Assembly (NCBI GenBank): GCA_036971715.1
Contig: JAVHJL010000013.1
Location: 620,001-684,000 of the forward strand
Direction of reading: 5' to 3'
Length of the DNA stretch: 64,000 nt
Origin: Arthrobotrys musiformis
Taxonomy: Eukaryota > Ascomycota > Orbiliomycetes > Orbiliales > Orbiliaceae
Position numbers and translations under genes: made by a program. A model generated the notes under the pieces. That model did not search any database, was not told the DNA's origin, and was given only the letters and a program-made list of their open reading frames with translations. Shown piece by piece: positions 60,310 through 64,000 of this stretch (position 1 is its first letter; each line of letters begins with the position of its first letter).

Positions 60310-60619
60310 TTTGGATGGCAGGCCGCGTCGATATTGATCCGAGCCAACGATCGTAGCTATAGCTTAGGGCGTTCGCCCCCTTTGTGACGTCTGGGAACGA
60401 GACCAGCGTTCCGAGCCCCGTTGTGAACTAGAAGCTATTGGCCGCGCGCAAACCCGCTCGGCAACCAACGAACATAACCCACGCACCCCGCGTTGCCCCA
60501 CGGCCCTTCGGCAACGTTACACAACCCACCTCACAACCAAAAACGTCATTCCCCCTCCTAGCAAAAACCACCCCCCCTCGGAATACACCCCGTTACCCCC
60601 TCTGAGCAATAGACAGAAA
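60310..60619. promoter_or_regulatory. Divergent promoter between the F-box gene and hem4
   Basis: A 310-bp region that must serve both genes. An ATTGG (inverted CCAAT) lies near 60438. The hem4 side is strongly C-rich. Confidence 0.45.
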
Positions 60620-61574
60620 ATGCCACCGATCCTCCTCCTGAAAACCAAATCCACCCCGACGGACCCCTACGACACCCTCCTCTCGCAATCCCACACTCCA
60701 ATCTTCATCCCCGTGCTGCAGCACTCGCCGGTGAACGCTGATATCGTCCGGTCGTACATCCTCAACGATGAGATATCCCCTTTCTCCACCCCGCACGATG
60801 CGGGCGCGGATGGAGTAAAAGCCGATGCGAAATCTAGAAAATTCGCGGGGATGGTGATAACCTCCCAACGCGCCGTCGAGTCGCTGTCTTCGATTATGGA
60901 CGATATAAAAGGTACTCCCTCCCCACAACCCCCATTAAAAACGTCTACTAACGCCATTTGCAGCAAAAAATACACAAATCATAACCTCCCTCCTGAAAAA
61001 CACACTAATCTACGTCGTCGGCCCCGCCACAAAATCCTCCCTCGAACTCCTCGGCTTCTCCCCCTCAAACATCCTAGGCTGGGAATCAGGCACCGGCGCG
61101 GTTCTATCGGACTTTATAATCTCGCACTACCCCTCCAACTCCCTCCGCGGGGATTTATTATTTTTGACAGGGGAGACGCATAGTACCATTCTCCCCACCC
61201 GCGTTCCGGAGAAACTTAAAGATCTGGAGTTGGAGGTGAATATCGAAGAAGTAGTAGTCTACAAAACCTCCGTGGTGGAGTCGTTCGAACATGATCTTTC
61301 CGCCGTTCTCGACGGGTTGGATAAAGAAGGTGATGAAGAAGGGTGGATAGTATTCTTCTCGCCGACAGGCACCGATGCCGCTCTTCGTGTCCTTTCCGGT
61401 CGTGATGCTACCAAACGGAGTTATAAGACCTGCACGATAGGTCCCACGACCCGAGACTTTATGTTTCAAAAGTTCAAAAAAAGGGCGGATGCTATGGCCA
61501 AAACCCCCAGTCCCGAGGGTGTTTTAGATGCGATAAGTAGCCCGACGAGGGTCAGCGGGGATTTGGTCGTATAG
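60620..61574 (+). CDS. hem4: Uroporphyrinogen-III synthase
   Basis: Model: join(60620..60911, 60964..61574), 300 aa; donor GTACTC and acceptor TTTGCAG give DIKAKNTQII across the join. The enzyme cyclises hydroxymethylbilane to uroporphyrinogen III, inverting ring D, in cytosolic haem synthesis. Family marks: N-terminal LLLKTKS...DPYDTLL, FAGMVITSQRAVES, YVVGPATKSSLELLGF, GDLLFLTGETH, VVYKTS, and WIVFFSPTGTDA followed by TCTIGPTTRDF. The family is very divergent, but this order is diagnostic. Length is normal (about 260-300 aa). Start: first ATG. It is divergent from the F-box gene and convergent with the ribonucleotide reductase gene. Confidence 0.93.
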
Positions 61575-61837
61575 TTATATATATGATATAGGAGGGGTGT
61601 ATGATTATTTTGTAGAGGTTAGAATGTATATTACCATATATTATTTAAAGAAGCATGTAATTGTTATTAAGTCCTCTATCTACTATTCCCTCCTTCTTAT
61701 TACCTTATGAGTCAATAATGTCCAATGAAAAAAAAGTATGCATCACAAACCCCGCCGTCTCGCACCAATGAATATGCCTTTTATCAAAAAACCAAAAGAA
61801 AAGAAACAAACCCCTATCCGTATCAAATAAGAGGTAT

Positions 61838-64000
61838 TTAACCAGAGCACATCAGGCAAGCATCCTTGTTCTCAATGCTGCACTGCAGCACCTTCTGCGC
61901 ATAGATATCCCCTTCACGGTCCTCGCTCTCCTCCTCTACATCCTCCAACTGCAGAGCTGCGAGCTTCTTAGCTCCCAACTCCTCGTCCCCATGTGGTCCA
62001 ACGGGAGGACTGGTGGTCAATAGCTTCGGAGACTCTCCTTCATCCTGATCGGCCTTGAATGGCTCCTTGCTCTTATTTTGTGCGGCATTGATCAATCCCG
62101 TTCCCGAAGCAGATGAGGTAGCAGCCTCAATGGTTCCGGGAGCAGGTGCGATACCGGCACCATTGACAGAGGTCTTGCTCTCCATCATCGGTCTTGGAAC
62201 ACCAGCTCTAGCAGGGCTGCTAGTTCCATTGGTAGGACCCTGGTACAATCCCAAGTTCCTCTTCGTGGTTCTCTGTGTTGCAACAGCAGTATCCTCGATC
62301 TTCAATGCCTCCTGGTCGACTGTGAACTGAATGGCAGCCGAAGCAGCCATCGTTCTCAAATAGTACATACCAGTCTTCAATCCCTTCTTCCATCCGTAGA
62401 AGTGCATGCTGGTGAGCTTACCCATCGTCGGGTCCTTGATGTGGATGTTCAAGCTCTGGCTTTGGTCAATGAATGCGGAACGATCGGCAGCAAGGTCGAT
62501 GACGACCTTTTGCGAGATCTCCCAAACTGTCTTGTACAGAGATTTGATGTCTGCTGGGATGTTGGGGACGTTCTGGATGCTACCACCGTCGGCGATGATT
62601 CGGTTCTTCATGTTGTCGCTCCACAGGCCCATATCAACCAAGTCACGGAGCAACCAGGGGTTGACGACCTGGAATTCTCCAGCCAAGACACGACGAGAGT
62701 AGATATTCCTGTCGTCCATTAGTATAAACTTGGTTTGGAAAGAGAGCGAAGATAACTTACGAAGTATAAGGCTCGAAGCACTCGTTGAAGCCGAGAATCT
62801 GACTGGTAGATGCAGTGGGCATGGGGGCGACAAGCAAACTGTTCCTCATACCGTGCTTTGCAATCTTGGCCTTGAGTTCGTCCCAGTCCCAAAGATCGGT
62901 TGGGGTGACTCCCCAAAGATCGTACTGGAGCTGTCCCTGGCTGGCTGGAGATCCCTCGTATGATTCATAGGGACCTTCCTCGGCTGCCAGTTCAGCGGAA
63001 GCCTCAGCAGCACCGTGGTAGATGGTTTCAAAGATTTGCTTGTTGAGGTAGCGGGCCTCGGGAGATTCAAATGGCATGCGAAGGGCAAGGAAGGCGTCAG
63101 CGAGACCCTGGACACCGACGGCAATTGGTCGGTGGCGGAAGTTGGATCGCTTGGCTTCCTCGACTGGGTAGTAGTTGACATCAATGATCTTGTTCAAGTT
63201 CTTGGTAATAACCTTGGTAACCTCGTGCAATTTCTGGAAGTCATATTCATTGCGAACGACGTCCACAAAGGTCGGGAGCGCAATTGAAGCCAAGTTACAC
63301 ACAGCGACTTCATCAGGAGCGCTGTACTCGACGATCTCAGTGCACAAGTTGGAACTCTTGATAATACCCAAATTCTTCTGGTTGCTCTTCTTGTTGCAGG
63401 CGTCCTTGTACAACATGAAGGGGTTACCAGTTTCAGTCTGAGCTTCGAGTATGGCATACCACAACTTCTGGGCTTTGATGGTCTTACGGGAAAGACCCTC
63501 GGTCTTCTCGTACTTTTCGTAAAGAGCCTCGAACTCGTCGCCATAGCAGTCAGCCAAACCGGTGGCTTCGTTCGGGCAGAACAGAGACCATTCACCGTTC
63601 GACTCGACACGCTTCATGAACAAATCTGGAATCCACAATGCGTAGAATAGATCTCGGGCACGGACTTCTTCCTTTCCATGGTTCTTCCTGAGGTCCAAGA
63701 ACTCAAAGACATCCGCGTGCCAGGGCTCAAGGTAGATGGCAAAGGCACCTGGACGCTTATTACCACCCTGGTCGACATACCTGGCGGTATTGTTGAAAAC
63801 TCGGAGCATGGGGATCAATCCATTGGAGGTGCCATTGGTACCGGCAATGTATGAGCCCGTAGCTCTGATATTATGGACGTGCAGACCAATACCGCCAGCG
63901 GTCTTGGAGATGAGAGCACAAGTTTTTAGAGTGTCATAGATACCCTCAATGCTGTCGTCCTTCATTGCGACAAGGAAGCAGGAACTAAGCTGCGCTTGCG
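61838..64000 (-). CDS. rnr1: Ribonucleoside-diphosphate reductase large subunit (3' part; truncated by window edge)
   Basis: Two exons are visible: 64000..62761 (open to the edge) and 62708..61838, joined as EPYTS/NIYSRRVLAGEF with GTAAGT donor and a branch at ATACTAATG. About 700 residues are present; the N-terminal part (ATP-cone, about 200 residues) lies beyond the window. The class I reductase alpha subunit makes dNDPs from NDPs with the Rnr2/Rnr4 radical subunit. Visible marks: QLSSCFLVAMKDDSIEGIYD at the edge, GTSNGLIPMLRVFNNTARYV, SSNLCTEIVEYS with catalytic Cys, and PTASTSQILG. The C-terminal CLMCSG carries the shuttling Cys pair for thioredoxin reduction. About 120 residues between the core and that tail are disordered, slightly longer than in yeast. 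Confidence 0.96.

Noticed and set aside
1..64000. Search for CRISPR arrays, insertion sequences, viral genes or operons
   Set aside because: None seen; the window is a eukaryotic (fungal) nuclear region with spliced genes.

Overview
This is a gene-sparse stretch of a filamentous ascomycete (Pezizomycotina) nuclear genome. The evidence is short spliceosomal introns (about 50-350 nt) with GT..AG ends and CTAAC/CTGAC-like branch points, long intergenic gaps with pyrimidine-rich 5' regions, an intron-bearing tRNA-like gene, and typical fungal genes (Fus3/Kss1-type MAP kinase, Tps2, Reb1-like factor, CorA-like transporter, GH36 raffinose-synthase-like enzyme, Hem4, Rnr1). A nematode-trapping or related Orbiliomycete would fit, but that is inference; no species marker is visible.

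Layout. 1-774: 5' part of the COPII coat gene sec24 (minus, runs off the left edge). 1441-7246: two tandem plus-strand paralogues of unknown function that share an intron at the same homologous position. 7495-10681: a secreted subtilisin-like protease (minus) with an acidic repeat tail. 13827-15174: mating/pathogenicity-type MAPK. 16921-17473: small one-pass membrane protein. 18197-19363: unknown 332-aa protein (minus). 20048-20672: DUF2231-like membrane protein. 22368-22472: intron-containing tRNA-like gene (minus). 27502-30228: C2H2 zinc-finger transcription factor behind a 5-kb upstream region. 34035-36823: CorA-like transporter. 39428-42395: trehalose-6-phosphate phosphatase, convergent with 42973-44319, a secreted glycerophosphodiesterase (minus). 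47340-50505: GH36 raffinose synthase/alpha-galactosidase-like enzyme (minus). 51451-54279: Reb1/TTF1-type Myb factor (minus). 56843-58549: secreted ricin-B-lectin-like protein with a huge Asn/Gly repeat. 58836-60309: F-box protein (minus), divergent from 60620-61574, uroporphyrinogen-III synthase. 61838-64000: ribonucleotide reductase large subunit (minus, runs off the right edge).

The genes do not form an obvious functional cluster. Housekeeping genes (secretion, trehalose, haem, dNTP synthesis, rDNA/Myb factor) are mixed with likely lineage-specific ones. The best candidates for something undescribed are the tandem paralogue pair at 1.4-7.2 kb, the neighbouring subtilase with an unusual active-site serine context and repetitive acidic tail, and the Asn/Gly-repeat lectin-like protein. 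Exon joins were worked out by hand from frame, splice consensus and family similarity; no alignment or RNA data were available.
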